This document shows positions 45,525 through 56,492 of a DNA stretch of 64,000 nt, in pieces. The translations under genes and the position numbers were made by a program. The DNA comes from Thamnidium elegans. Lineage: Eukaryota > Mucoromycota > Mucoromycetes > Mucorales > Mucoraceae. The first letter of the stretch is position 1. Each line of letters opens with the position of its first letter. Under the pieces are notes generated by a model. It worked only from the letters and a program-made list of their open reading frames with translations. It ran no database searches and was not told the DNA's origin. The stretch lies in contig JAIXMG010000031.1 in assembly GCA_025201345.1 (NCBI GenBank), forward strand, positions 310,001 through 374,000, given 5' to 3'.

Positions 45525-46360
45525 AAATATGAAAACCTACAATTGCTTATAAAAAGTAGCAAAAGGGATATACAGAACGAAGAGTCATACAGAACAAAGA
45601 GCCAGGATGAAAAGACAGAAGAGACAGAACGAAGAGATAGAATGAAGGAAATAAAGAAATAAAAAGGTTAGTAACTATAAGAAAGAATGAAACGAGTAAT
45701 TCGAGCTTACCGCCTTCCATGATAGGATGAGATGTACCTCGGGTAGGCACGAGCGATGACAAGGTCCGAATAGTTGGTGGTGTAAGTGTTATAAGCGGTG
45801 TAAGTGGTGAAAGTATACATGCGTAGAAGTACGTCAATGGTCTGCCTTAAAGTTTGATGTGTGTATCAAAGTATAAAAACAATAAAGTATTTTAATTTAG
45901 GCGAATTGTTACTACGTGCCTTTGCAGACTATACGTACAACTCTGATTAAATAGAAATCATTATTTTTTATAAATAAACTACATCATTCAAACCCCGGAT
46001 TTAAATACACTTGAAAACCTTTGGTATATTCTAGGTAGAAAAATCGGAAAGAAAAGTAATAGATGTACTAATTTGAAACGATTGGATACCTTTATCCATG
46101 AAGAACAGGGCAAGGCATTTGTTTAAAATTTACGGGCGGTATGCCCGAAAGATGTACGACTGTAAAAAAAAAAAAAAAAAAAAAAAGCCAATAATGGCTA
46201 TACACTAAACATTATATATTTCAGCAACTTATAAAATTAAAAAGTTATTTTGTTAAAATTTTATTATCAAAGCTCTTAATTCAAAGATGCTATATCGTAT
46301 GGATAACTGTTTTTGTTCGTAAAAAGTGACGATTACTATTTGATAGGAGTAGGATAACTG
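45525..46360 (+). repeat. Dispersed repeat family R1, copy 2
   Basis: Same orientation as 16765-17300. It contains an inserted (C/A)GAACGAAGAGA-type degenerate minisatellite at 45565-45665 and a 22-A run at 46162-46184 that copy 1 lacks or has short. Confidence 0.85.
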
Positions 46361-46947
46361 CTTTAAGACAACCAAGGTCGTCATATTCTTCACTATGGAA
46401 ACTAGAATGACCAAATTATTCCCGCAGTAAAATATAACTAAATCGTTAAAAATGATTTCGGAGGGTAATATATAAAAAGCACGTATCTGTGCGTTACCTT
46501 CAACAATTACTAAAGTAGAAAGACACATATATCCTCCGTACACAAGAATAAAATAAAAAAAAATAGCCCCCAATTGAAGTTATTATATTTCTTATTTAAA
46601 ATAAATAAAAAAGAGAGGAATAATTTAATGAAAAATGGATTTGGCAGTTTATTAGCAGTATGCGATAAGGAAAACATGCTCTTTATAAATGTATGCATAT
46701 ATGTATATGCTTTTTTTTTAAGTGACAATAAAAGGAGATTGATATCGTGGCGTTTCTCCCCGATAAGGGGGTGATATTACTGTTTCCACGGTAAAGTTTT
46801 ATGATAGTGAGCAGGCAGGACAGCACCTTTCAAAGGGTCTTTTCGATTCGTTAAACACTCTTTTGGGGTTGTTATCCTTGTACTATTGGATAATGACGAC
46901 TTTTTTTATTTAGACAACAGTTAGAGTTTTAATATATATTTTTATAT
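46361..46947. other. Intergenic
   Basis: Short overlapping frames on both strands only; nothing recognised. Confidence 0.5.
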
Positions 46948-47817
46948 TTATTTGTTTACCTCATTATGATGATGATGATGATGTTGTTGTTGTTGTTGAT
47001 ATTGTTGTGCAGTAGATAGTGACATTGTTTTTTGCATTCTTGGTCTTCCAGTAGAAGATTCAGAAGAGGAGCGTGAAGTAACTGAATTTGCGGTACTATT
47101 AGCTTTTTTCTCGCTTTGGCGATGGTGATGGTGATGATGTTTTCTCTGAATAGGTAAGATAGCATTATGTACGGTGATTTCACGTCTACCTGGGCTACGG
47201 CGTAATTGTTGTTGCCCTTGTTGTTTATCAGTTGTATTATTAAAAGACGAAGATCGAGCACGATTCGTGTGGTTAACACGTGATGGCGCTAATATAGGCG
47301 AGTTTACAGACCTTGTTGTTGAAATGGGATAAAGTACAAAATTGGGAGTTGGAGAATGAATTGGAGACGAAGGTGATACCATAGAATGACCACTTGATTT
47401 CTTATTCGGTGTAATAGGTTCCGAAGTTCCGCTTTCATTAGTACTACTGTTACGTTTTGTGCATTGATCACTCTTTTGAGAATAGTATCCATCATCATCT
47501 TCCGTGATAATATCCTTAATTTCACTTTCAACGTTTAATAGACGCGCTATATTGTCTAATATAAATAATACAAACAATAAAGTCCATTTGGTAATTGATC
47601 TGATAGAGAAAGTAAAGTATTGATATACTGAACAAGGCTTCTCACCAGCAGAAATACTAGGTAAATTGGACAATAATTGGACCGTAAATGCTTGTATTTG
47701 AAGTAAACAAATAGTTGTAATAGATGGAATACGCAAACTTGATTTTTTCTTTTCTTCAAATAAGTCTTGTCTTACTTTATCATATAAAGGTCTATTCATA
47801 TGTGTTTGTTTAATCAT
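46948..47817 (-). CDS. Hypothetical Ser-rich protein with Gln/His repeats
   Basis: Exons (minus strand): 47646-47817 and 46948-47555 (259 aa). Start MIKQTHMNRPLYDKV; longer versions read into a phenylalanine run. Conserved-looking N-terminus (PLYDKVRQDLFEEKK, LLSNLPSISADNIARLLNVE), then a long disordered Ser/Thr/Pro region and poly-His/poly-Gln runs from CAT/CAA repeats. The proposed intron (GTGAGA...TATTAG, 90 nt) has no in-frame stop, so the unspliced frame is also open. A CTAG before the start suggests a 5'-UTR intron. No known domain. Confidence 0.65.
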   Translation of the reverse strand: MIKQTHMNRPLYDKVRQDLFEEKKKSSLRIPSITTICLLQIQAFTVQLLSNLPSISAGEKPCSVYQYFTFSIRSITKWTLLFVLFILDNIARLLNVESEIKDIITEDDDGYYSQKSDQCTKRNSSTNESGTSEPITPNKKSSGHSMVSPSSPIHSPTPNFVLYPISTTRSVNSPILAPSRVNHTNRARSSSFNNTTDKQQGQQQLRRSPGRREITVHNAILPIQRKHHHHHHRQSEKKANSTANSVTSRSSSESSTGRPRMQKTMSLSTAQQYQQQQQHHHHHHNEVNK

Positions 47818-48203
47818 TGCTAGTAAAAAAAAAAAAAAAAAAAAAAAAAGATAGATAGAAAGGGAAAAAAGAAAAAAAAGTAGCCTATTTTTGTACTCCA
47901 AAACATTAAAGGGGGTGTGAACTTAACGTTTTTTGTTGGAAAAAGATACGTGCACCAGGTTTTTAAATTGCCGACAATAAAATTGAAGCAATCACTTTTT
48001 TTTTCCAGAGCCTTTTTTTAGGGATCATTGGGACCACGTCGGTGTGTATATTAACTGCGAGAGATTTAATTTTTTAATTTTAAGTTTTCTTTCTCTTTTT
48101 TACTTACATTAATAATACATTATAATATTTATAAACGAAAAGAATTAATTCAAAGATATTATAATTATTATTTTTTGTATGTATACATTACCTCCGTATA
48201 GTA
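47818..48203. other. Intergenic
   Basis: Promoter side of the Gln/His-repeat gene, with a 25-A run at 47826-47849. No gene seen. Confidence 0.55.
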
Positions 48204-51200
48204 TTACTCGCCATCAGCGGTAGGCTGTGTAGCGCTCCTTTTAAGGAAGGCTACAGCTTTGTTGTTGAATTGCTCAGTATTGAATTGACTGGCTTTAGAA
48301 GAAAAAGCAGGGAAAGTAACCCCGAAAAGAAGCATGGCAAGTCCTGATAAACCTATTGCGAAGGAGGACAACGCATCACGACCATGTGTTGCTTTTCCGG
48401 CTTTTACTGCGACGCATTCTTCATTGTAGCAAACAAACGCACCATTTACAGACTTCTTTTTCGTTCTAGAATTGGTAGTTGTAGTGCTAATAGGATGAAA
48501 TAATTTTTTGAAACAAAAAATACAAGTCTGAGAGGAATTATGTTCATTTGTTATACAAACAGAACTATAAAGACTATGCTTTTTTGGCTTCCATAGCCTT
48601 CCTTGTCTTGCATGGCCTTTGATAGTTGATCCTATTCCGTATCCCCTATCACCGACAAACATTATCAGAATAGACTTACTGCCAGAAGTAATATAATTAC
48701 GCTCTTTTGAACGAAGACTATCTACATATTTTCTCTTTTGTAACTCATACCTTCTTCTTCGCTTTATTTGTTTTTGACTGGAGTAAAATGCTCGAAGTCT
48801 TGCACTTGGTTCTTTTCGTTTCTTGTAAAAGGTTTCAACATCATTAATGTTTCTGAAATCTGCCAATTTTTTTTCTTTACTTAATTTTTTTTCCAGATCT
48901 CGAATTTCTCTTCCTAAAATAGTCTTCTTTTTACTTCTTTGTAACTGCTCCCTTACTTTTCTTTGCCACTACCGTAATCGATATCTTTTGAGTATACCTT
49001 AAAAGTAATAGGTAGTTTCAAGTAGGACGAATCTTTGATGTTAATAGGTCCTAAATATATTTTTTTTAATAAAAGTATATCATTCTTCGAAATCTAAACT
49101 TACCAGTTTCTTTCTGATTTAAAATGCTATATCTATTGTACAGATCTAGAGTAAGCTCAAATCTTTTTAATTAAAATCTTCTAGTTTCTGTCATAGTACA
49201 AAAGCCGTTGTCTGTTCCCGAGAAAGTAACTTCGTTCGATTCAATCAATTCTTTATCTACGGTAAGGTTTTCCGTCTTATCAAGACACTTGTAATTGTTT
49301 TTATTGATAACACGTTTCTTTAATTCCGGAGATACTAGATGCGATTCTTGGTTATCAGTATACTTCTTTTTCTGGTTTTTATTAGTGATTTCACGCCCGA
49401 CAAGAGAAGCCGTATTATTAGCTACTTTTTTAATAATAGAACCTGTTATTCGTACGGTCTTTACTCCTGGTAATAGCATCATGTTGTGACAAAACTTTAA
49501 ACCATACGAAGATGCAACTTCGTGAAGTTTATTCATGTCGAAAAAAGAACTAAATATAGCATCTTTCAATTTTGTTGCTGTTTCGTGGCAAACTATAGCA
49601 TTTCCTTCGAAGTCGTAAAGCTCCATGGGGTGTTGAAGGCTTTGTGAACTAAACATCGAAAATAAAGAGGGAGCATAGAGGTAGTAGTGATGTGCGAGAC
49701 TTTTCGTATCCCGTATATTGCATGATATCATTGGCCATTAATTCAAATGGAAGTAGATACGCTACGTTATTCCACTTCAATTTCTGGGGAACATACGATA
49801 TTAAGAAGTCTGCCGATAAACAACATACTTGGATTTCTTTTTGTGTGAATGTAAGGCGTGAGATATCATTAAGTTCCGTAGCTGTAATCTTTTTTCCGTG
49901 ATACTTAATAATAGCTTGGCGTATAGTAGATCTTAGCATAGTTAAGCGCCTTCTTGTTGTATCCGTATTCAATTCAGTTGCCAATTCATCCTCTCTTTCA
50001 ATAGCTCTTTCAGCTATTTTAGGATTTAGAACCTCAAGAACTTCTAATTCTAAATTTGAAGTGTCATCATTAGGATCATTATTAGTGGAAGGAAAATTAG
50101 TAGCGGCGGCTCTCTAAAATATAATTTAAACGTATAAATATTAATGATAATATACAGTAATATATTTAAAATATTTATCTCACGCTTTAATACATTAGAA
50201 TACGTTTCTATTCTAATATTGCATTGTGCTGCTTTATTCGTCCATTTTTGTTTGTTTTCTATGTTGCATTCTGACTTTTTTATATACTTGTTATATTTTT
50301 TATTTTCATTTTTAAACAAGCGCCTTTTACCATTATATGATTTATTGATGATACTGATATGATTCAAGGGCGTTGTTTGGTCTTTTCTTATATTCATTTT
50401 CTTCTTTTGTTCGACTTCTGTCTTTTTTTTATAGCAAGATATAACTTGTACTTTGTTTCGCGCTGAGGAGCCAGATGAATTTTTAATAGTACATCTATTA
50501 AACGATTTAATACTTTTGTAGTTCTTTTTCCGTCCGACCACATATTTTCGAAATTTGCCATGTATGTAGATAACGCTATTTTCATGACATACGGATCAGT
50601 AATAGTTACATCATTTAAATTTCTAGGCATAATCTTAACGAATGATGCGTGGAAAGGATGGATTTTCATTGAGCCTTCTCTTATTCCTTGTGGGCCGAAG
50701 TAAGTCGAATGGATCAATTGAAGGTGAGATTAGTGAAAAGACGACTAAATTCCCGTTCTTCTACTTTAGATATCATACAACTATGATCCAAAGGAGATGG
50801 TAAAAAATCATTGCCATTTTCTTCCAGTTGATAATTTACTAGAAGAATTTCTTGTATCATTGGGCCATTTCTTTGTCGAATTACGATTTCACTACTGTCT
50901 TTTACGAGAGTGGGGCTCTTCAGTAACGTTATCATTTGATATACTTGCTTGCTAAAATCAATAATATAATCTGTAGCTGAAGTCTGTTTTTCTTCCAGAG
51001 TTTTTATGAACGCTTCTTTTATGTCTTTTGGTAAATCACTTCTGAGTAAACTTAATAAAGACGCACTAAAAATTCTAATATCTTCGTCTTCTTCATCGTC
51101 TGCTCCGTCTTTTTTATTGTTCACTGCATCTTCTAAAGCGTTATCTAAAGATATTTCTATTTGATCAATTGCTTTAACTGGAACTATAGTCTTGGAAGAA

Positions 51201-51271
51201 GAAGCACCAAAAGGATCTTGCTGAACAGTAATCAGAGAGGAACTTTCAGTTTCTTTTCCCTTACCCTTCAC
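48204..51271 (-). pseudogene. Fanzor-like RNA-guided nuclease homologue, decayed (copy B)
   Basis: Successive minus-strand frames (50714-51271, 50394-50717, 50050-50541, 49649-49984, 49171-49731, 48204-48866) give one protein in order. The N-terminal ~450 residues are helical and lysine-rich. The C-terminal part has the three RuvC blocks of TnpB/Fanzor: VTFSGTDNGFCTMTE (first Asp), SSVCITNEHNSSQTC (Glu, then CxxC), and FVCYNEECV...THGRDALSSFAIGLSG (second Cys pair and last Asp). IMFVGDRGYGIGSTIKGHAR lies before the Glu block. Catalytic residues and zinc ligands are kept. Disabling changes: an in-frame TAA at 49171-49173, frameshifts between the frames near 50715 and 49700, and a stop or altered intron near 48950. 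It is therefore an old insertion. Confidence 0.72.
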
Positions 51272-51903
51272 ATCCTTTTTGTAACCAGTAGCAATTTTGT
51301 CAAAATCACTATCGACAAGATCAAACTAGCGCTGTAAGGGAGTCTTTTCAGCTCTTTTCCTTTACAGAAATATCTCTATTTCTGTAGCACGAACACCTAT
51401 CCTTTGCTCTGCATCTGTTATCGTCCCCTATCCAATCTTTTCTTGTTTAAGCAGTTATTTTTTAGTTCCTCTAAATTACTTTTAGAGTCTATGCAATTAT
51501 TTATAGATTTAAAAAGGTGTTCTTGCATTCAGTTTGAAAAGCTTCCATAAGCTCCTCTTCGCTATATAATCCCTTGTATTTCTTGCTATCATTTTCGCTC
51601 TCTGAGTCAGAATCGGAAACTATATTCCTAGTTCTCTTGCAACCTTTCTATCTCCAGGTAGGAACTTTGTTCACGTTTAAATTATTGTATTCAATATTTC
51701 ACTGTAGTTTTTTTTTTCTCATTATAAAATAAAGAGATTCCTTGCAAGGAAAAAGAAGAAAAAAAGAAAAAAAGAAAAAAAGAAAAAAAGATAAAAGGGT
51801 TTTTCTGATTAATTTTCTCCATTGATATTTTCTGATGCCTTCACAAGTTTAGACAAAAAGGTTTAAGTTGTTTATTAAAAGAATACAAAAAGTAGAATTT
51901 TTT
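51272..51903. other. Degraded upstream extension of Fanzor-like copy B
   Basis: The minus strand still reads as protein-like pieces broken by many stops, probably the original N-terminus. An (AAAG)n run lies at 51750-51790. Confidence 0.45.
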
Positions 51904-52340
51904 TTAATATTTAGTGACGTCGCCTTTGGCGGCTATAACTGTCCTACATCTATCTGGTATACTTTTATACAATCTTTGAACATACTCAACACTCATTTGG
52001 TCCCAACCTGTCTTAAATTCATTTATCAAAGTTTCAAGATTATAAATGGAGGGCTTCTTGGCTTTTAATTTACGAGACAGCTCGCTCCATGCGTGCTCGA
52101 TGGGGTTGACGTCTGGGCTTTGGGCAGGCCAGTTATCTACCAGGATCAATTCGTGCGTATCTTGGTAGATATAACCATCCCCTTCAATATCGGGCAATTG
52201 AGTAAGGAAAGGGACTTAGCACTTTAGGGGAGTCATAATTACCATGTATTCTGAATCTTGATTGATCGGACCAAATGCTTGATAAATACCAATCTATCTC
52301 GGGTAGACACTGCAGTTTCTTTTTCAAAAAAACATCGGTT
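51904..52340 (-). pseudogene. Tc1/mariner transposase relic
   Basis: The frame 51904-52197 contains DNWPAQSPDVNPIEHAWSEL, the DxxxxSPDxNPIE block around the last catalytic residues of Tc1/mariner DDE transposases, followed by the helical C-terminus. Upstream in another frame lies SDQSRFRIHG, corresponding to the first catalytic SDESRF block (Glu changed to Gln). The region between is partly deleted and the DNA-binding domain is gone. Confidence 0.82.
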
Positions 52341-52839
52341 GATATCTTTCACTTCCTTTCCTATATAGCCATCGTTCAAAGTGTTTTTTTCACGATCATC
52401 GTAATCATTTCACTTTTTTTGAGTCACCTTCTTAACATGCATGTCCAAGAAGGCTTTGACATGCTTACCTCTTGGGTGAGATGTCTATTAATACCAAGAG
52501 CCTATTGTTCATTATAAAGACTAACTAGTGCTTTGATGTAAGAGAGGATACATTCTTTGCCTAATTCATATTTTTTTCGTCTCTTTTTTTTTTTTTTTTT
52601 GTAAATCATATCATACTTTTTTTTTATGTAATGCTAGGATTGTGATACTGATCATTATATTGTAACCTATCTATTCATGCTTCATATGATATGTCTTAAA
52701 AGAAACATTAAAAGTAAGACAACTTAGATCATATTTTTTGTCGTTTTATTGGCTAAACTGCGTTTCAATGGTGGACTCCGTGTCTCCAAAATACCTTGGG
52801 AGTTGGAGACACACTGTCCACCACTGGTCCACTTTTATT
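52341..52839. other. Intergenic or decayed transposon
   Basis: The minus strand may carry further decayed mariner sequence up to about 52500. No intact gene. Confidence 0.45.
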
Positions 52840-53160
52840 CGGGTACCGCGTGATCCAAAAAAAACTACGTACACCACGTAGTCCGAGCGTTATCAAATAA
52901 AACTAAAACATTATATTTAGTATTCATACTATACTTCATTTTATCTATCTTATTTTCTTTATATTTTTTGAGAAAGATAATAAAATACATAGCTTATTAA
53001 GAGAGAAAAAAAAAGTTATTATTCTTCGTCGGGAGATTCGATTACAGCTAGCTCGTCCTTTTCTGTATCAAAAGGCTTGCCTTCTGTATGTTTGGGAAAT
53101 TTCCCAAAAAGATTCCATGTCGATTTAAACAATATAGCATACGAATCGTCTACGTGGAAG
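52840..53160 (+). repeat. Second copy of the 18.3-18.7-kb repeat
   Basis: Matches 18350-18725: the ACTACGT...GTCCGAGCGTTATCAAA block, then ATTCATACTATACTTC, then the 3' end of the OTU-like frame. On the minus strand the last 48 codons of that frame are kept with conservative changes (for example FKSTWNLFGKFPKHTEGK) and a stop. The copy ends at 53160, six bases before the stop codon of the small gene at 53166. Confidence 0.85.
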
Positions 53161-53165
53161 TACCT

Positions 53166-53626
53166 CTATTTACGAGTACGGTGGATGGCAACACGGGGAC
53201 AAGGAACAGAAGGAACAGCAACAGCAGCAGGAGAGATAGTACCAGCGAAAGAAACAGTGGAGGTACCATCACTTGTAATTGTGGTATCAGTAGCGGTTGG
53301 TAAAGAGTCTGAATTATTATAACGTGTATATTCACTATTGTTTTCCTATGGGAGTCAAACTAATTAATACATACTAGACACACGCAATAAAAATAACTAT
53401 TTACTTCATATAATTGAACTTCAAGTTTGGATGATGAGCTACATATTAAAAGGTTTTTTAGTAGTCGATAAATATTTTCTACGTTTTGGTAACTTCTTTT
53501 AAGAAGGTGGAAGATAGATACGTTTTTATGTAGATGATCTAAACTAGCCGCGCTTGTTTTACCTAATCCTTCTATTTCTTTTATTTTCTCTGAGGTTTCT
53601 AGGAGAGCATCGTTTTTTTTAGGCAT
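53166..53626 (-). CDS. Small helical protein with Ser/Thr-rich tail, 133 aa
   Basis: Exons (minus strand): 53405-53626 and 53166-53345, with a 59-nt GT-AG intron. Residues 1-75 are helical (MPKKNDALLETSEKIKEIEG, then LDHLHKN and SYQNVENIYRLLKNLL). The tail is Ser/Thr/Ala/Val-rich and ends basic (VAIHRTRK). The helical part has a spacing reminiscent of small DASH/Dam1 subunits such as Dad2, but I would not call it. A decayed paralogue with the same layout lies at 31533-31905, so this may belong to a mobile or amplified family. Its 3' end touches a dispersed repeat. Confidence 0.5.
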
Positions 53627-53929
53627 TTTGAATATAGTCGAAAAAAAAAATGAATAAGCCATCAGTGACACAGATGCATTTACTATACTATGTAGTTATC
53701 ATGAGTACTATAAAAAGAGAAGACATAATGGCTAATGATCGTACCCATAGTGATATTGATGTACTAAAAAGAATTTTTTTGATCTATCCACCAATACCTA
53801 TAAATTAAAATCGGAAATAAAGCTACTTAAGCAAGCACAATATATCAAACGAGCAGCCATAAGGTTCAGCAAAGATATTAGTCAAAAAAAAAAAAAAATA
53901 GCCATGGATTAGTTCATGCATCCAACATT

Positions 53930-54720
53930 TACTTAGACACCGATATTGACGGAAATGATTTCACATTTTCCGGGATGGATAACGACATCGTATCAATGAC
54001 GAACACAGTTGGATTTAGCTCGGATATGTTTAGATTCTATTTAAAATTATCAAGCTTTGGGTAGTTTGGAAGATACTATCAATGCTGATGACATTGTCGA
54101 GAAGTATAAAAATAAGAAGTAAATATCTAAATTTACCAAAAAGCCGTATCGTAAAATCCGAATAAATAAAAATACGTAGTGGTAATTGGAAACGAAATAA
54201 AAGTCTGGAAAGAAAAAAGAAGAAGGGCACCTTAGAACGAAGAGACATCTGTAGAATAGAAAAAGAAATGTCGAAGAATTCATTGAAGCGCTCAACAAAC
54301 GTTTCCGGCTGAAAATCTATCTATGAAGAGCAGTATCAACATAGAAATCAATTTCGTGCTCTCTATTTTTCTAAAAAATCAAATACGAAAAACCAGATCT
54401 GCAGACACACGACTAAAGGCTAGTAGGTTAAACATTTGCAATGAAGAAAGAAAAATTGCTATGCAGAATGGAGGAGTCAAGTTTAGCTCAAAACTTAAAC
54501 CAAGCTTAATTATGTTTATAGGAGATAGAGGCTTTAGTTTCGGCTCAAGCATAAAAGGTCATTTGAAGTAAGGGGAAAGTGGAAGCAAAGCATACACAGT
54601 CAGTACACAAATGCAGTTATCACAAACGAAAATTTCACTTCCCAAACCAGTTTATATTATTATTCCAAATTAGACTATCCTGTGCATAATTATACAATTA
54701 TAGCAGTTTGGATTCTTAAT
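53930..54720 (+). pseudogene. Fanzor-like nuclease relic C
   Basis: FTFSGMDNDIVSMTNTVGFS at about 53970 corresponds to the first RuvC block (SGTDNGFCTMTET of copy B). The frame 54323-54571 gives KSADTRLKASRLNICNEERK and LIMFIGDRGFSFGSSIKGHL, matching the middle block of copy B. After a frameshift near 54570 comes GKWKQSIHSQYTNAVITNEN followed by FTSQTSLYY, the Glu block, in which the zinc CxxC has become Ser/Tyr. The last Asp block is missing. Several stops interrupt it. It runs opposite to copy B and is more decayed. Confidence 0.62.
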
Positions 54721-55418
54721 ATATATTGCTCACTTTTTTCGGTATAAAAGACGAATGCCTCAAATAAGAGTCCTTGTACTATCGAATTATTGTTCTGTAT
54801 AAATAGCCTCATTTTGTTTGACAACTTTCCACCATCTTGATCACTTTTTTCAACTTAAGATAAAAACACTTCTTTGAACAGTATATTCTTACAAGTTAAA
54901 TGTAGCATTACAACCAAGTTCTTGAGTAAATATATATCTACTTAAAAGGTACGTGTATGTTACCAGAGCGTGAACTTCCGATAGGTACCGGTTTCTTCAT
55001 ACTCCGGCTTCCATTCATACCAGTTACAAAAGACGTAACAGTAATTATATTTTTATTATTTTGGTTTGATGTATTTATCTATGTATGAGTAAAAGAATAT
55101 ATGTTTGAGTTCGGTCTAGTAACTTATCGTTTCGCTAGACACGTTAATCCAATGAATATTGGAAAAAATGAAATCGCGTTATAAACATTTTTTACTTATA
55201 TTAATAATCCGCAGTAAAAAAAATTCTTTCTTTTAGTTTTACGGATGATAAAAAGAATAAGGATATGTAAATTGTTGTCTTTGACGCTTAAGAGGAAAAA
55301 TAGAAATTTTTATTAAATGCCAAAATTTCATCATCACTTTTTTATTTACCATATTTAGGATGTTACAAGATTTAGATTTTTTGTTAACCAACAAGGTACA
55401 TAATACATATATCTGCAC
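54721..55418. other. Intergenic
   Basis: AT-rich with no recognisable frame; 3' flank of a decayed nuclease on one side and of the small membrane protein on the other. Confidence 0.5.
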
Positions 55419-55628
55419 TTAATTTTGTTTTTTATTAAGCACCAATTCACGTTCTTCTCTTAACGCCTTAAGTTGCTGCTTTAACTTTTCAATATCTTGT
55501 TCTGTCATAGCAGGTTTTTCTTTCTTTGCATCATTACGCTCTCTTAATTCTGTTCCAATATAATATCCAACTGGAATAGTAACTAACGCAATGGCAGGAT
55601 AAATGTTGTTCTTGATGACTGAAAGCAT
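55419..55628 (-). CDS. Small single-pass membrane protein, 69 aa
   Basis: Start MLSVIKNNIYPAIALVTIPVG; the longer frame upstream is a phenylalanine run. One membrane segment (about residues 8-25, ending GYYIGTELRER) is followed by a charged coiled coil (EQDIEKLKQQLKALREEREL). Size and layout resemble small mitochondrial inner-membrane proteins, and the divergent neighbour 170 bp away is an ATP synthase subunit, but I cannot assign a family. Confidence 0.65.
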   Translation of the reverse strand: MLSVIKNNIYPAIALVTIPVGYYIGTELRERNDAKKEKPAMTEQDIEKLKQQLKALREERELVLNKKQN

Positions 55629-55800
55629 AATATGTATGGAGAAAAAAAAAAAAAAAAAAAAAAGGTTCGACGTCACTAGGCGGCTGACGCTGAAGAAAAA
55701 AAAAAGATGAGAAAAAAAAATTGTCCCCCCGCCATTTCTAACAAGTAGGACCCCTCACGTTTTCTTTGGTTTTTTTTAACAAAATACACATTTTTTCATA

Positions 55801-56218
55801 ATGGCTTCAAAGATTATTGGTTGTGCTCAAAACACTCTTAACAAGCTTTGTGGTAAAGAATATTTGTTAGAGAAAGATAAAAAACACATGTGTATATTTT
55901 ACTAACGATTTTAAAAAAAACATGACAGCTCTTCAAAAGCCTTTCGTCTACAACACCAAGGTCGCTGTCGAAGTCGCTAAGCAAGTCTATGTTAAGGAAG
56001 GTATGTCTTTCCCTACTGGTACTCAATTCTCTCAAGCTCAACAAACCCTCCAGAACTCTTTAAAGATCAACAACCTCAAGAACTTGACCTTTACTGATGT
56101 TGCAAAGAGTGGTGTCGTTCTCGCTGAAATCTATACCTTTTTCCTTATTGGTGAAATTGTTGGTCGTAGAAACTTGATTGGTTATAATGTCAAGTCTGAA
56201 GAATCTCATGAACATTAA
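55801..56218 (+). CDS. ATP20: F1Fo-ATP synthase subunit g
   Basis: Exons 55801-55852 and 55929-56218 (113 aa; family about 100-115). Conserved features: YNTKVAVEVAKQVYVKEGM after the N-terminal helix, and the C-terminal membrane helix with the GxxxG-like segment IYTFFLIGEIVGRRNLIGY. Subunit g sits in the mitochondrial inner membrane and supports ATP synthase dimers and cristae. Codon use is strikingly C-ending (GTC, AAG, CTC) compared with neighbours, as expected for a highly expressed gene. Confidence 0.95.
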
Positions 56219-56492
56219 ACTATATACGCACTTTATATACAACTAACTATTCTTCATGACGATAAACTTGTGATGTATTTAACGCCTTTTTTTGTTTTTT
56301 TCCTTTTTTGCAACTTGCCAACAAGTGAATATACAACTATTAAAAATAATAATCAATGTAAAGAGATATTATACATGTAAAAGAGGGAGAGGGAGAGAGA
56401 GATTGTATGTGTTTTAAATGTGTCAAATTAAGTATTGCTTTTTATTGTATTTGTACATGTTTTATTTTAATGTTAAAAAAAAGGTTTATATT
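56219..56492. other. Convergent 3' ends of ATP20 and DRS1
   Basis: 274 bp with T-rich and GA-repeat stretches (GAGAGGGAGAGAGAGA at about 56384); polyadenylation regions of both genes. Confidence 0.5.

Noticed and set aside
47646..47901. Longer N-terminus for the Gln/His-repeat protein
   Set aside because: Extension is a homopolymer translation and is preceded by an acceptor-like CTAG just before ATG 47817.
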